Notes under the pieces: generated by a model
What the model was told of the DNA's origin: nothing
The model's database searches: none
Seen by the model: the letters and a program-made list of their open reading frames with translations, nothing else
Position numbers and translations under genes: made by a program
In this document: one piece after another, positions 22,930 through 23,009 of the stretch
Numbering within the stretch: the first letter of the stretch is position 1
How the letters are laid out: every line of letters begins with the position of its first letter
Origin: Gammaproteobacteria bacterium UBA5338
GTDB taxonomy: Bacteria > Pseudomonadota > Gammaproteobacteria > Pseudomonadales > UBA5862
Assembly (NCBI GenBank): GCA_002408105.1
Contig: DHQM01000188.1
Coordinates: forward strand, 17,339-40,347
Direction: 5' to 3'
DNA length: 23,009 nt

Positions 22930-23009
22930 CGCCCGGCCAGAACCCAGGCCCGCGAGCAGCCGCCAAACCCAGCGCTTGGGGAGAAGCCGCCATCGCCCCC
23001 ATCACATCA
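22930..23009. other. Window end without a recognisable gene
   Basis: The last 80 bases hold no start that I can support. A GGGGAGAAG sequence at 22978-22986 resembles a ribosome site and may serve a gene beginning at or just beyond the window end. Confidence 0.3.

Overview
The window is high-GC bacterial chromosome, densely coded and free of tRNAs, rRNAs, insertion sequences, phage genes or CRISPR. It most resembles a gammaproteobacterium. The block topA, DUF6586 gene, short conserved gene and (further along) nagZ follows the Pseudomonas order as I remember it, and UbiT/UbiU/UbiV and a four-cysteine-type TatD fit that class. I cannot name a genus.

Layout. 1-2640 (+): a small exported c-type cytochrome, an Smr-domain protein, GTP cyclohydrolase I (folE) and an alpha/beta hydrolase. 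2655-12753 (-): a long run of same-strand genes. Reading with transcription it contains topA, a DUF6586 gene, a small conserved gene with a good sigma70 promoter, an outer-membrane lipoprotein-sorting-like protein, an outer-membrane beta-barrel, an L,D-transpeptidase-fold protein, nagZ, an MscS channel, a hypoxanthine-type phosphoribosyltransferase and a MoaA-like radical SAM enzyme. The last three are chained by 4-base GTGA overlaps. 12754-13134 is a divergent regulatory gap. 13135-15973 holds a universal stress protein, a MOSC protein, a DUF1499 lipoprotein and tatD.

16000-20910 is the most interesting part. Two convergent operons meet end to end: a YhcC-type radical SAM gene, ubiU and ubiV on +, and pdxS, pdxT and ubiT on -. 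UbiU, UbiV and UbiT make up the oxygen-independent ubiquinone hydroxylation system. Both operons have a 9-of-10 FNR/Anr box in their promoter (16008-16021 and 20895-20908). Each box is centred about 41 bases before the start site predicted from its -10 element, which is the class II activator position. The locus therefore reads as an oxygen-controlled module that joins anaerobic ubiquinone synthesis to DXP-independent pyridoxal phosphate synthesis and to a radical SAM protein of unknown role.

20910-23009: a MerR regulator with a cobalamin-binding domain, followed by a short RND-type membrane-fusion protein. TATAC-type direct repeats with an 11-base period lie over the regulator's own promoter, and an inverted pair of such repeats lies in front of the efflux gene. 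This suggests autoregulation and control of the efflux operon. The regulator keeps the lower cobalamin-ligand histidine but lacks the histidine that CarH photoreceptors use after photolysis.
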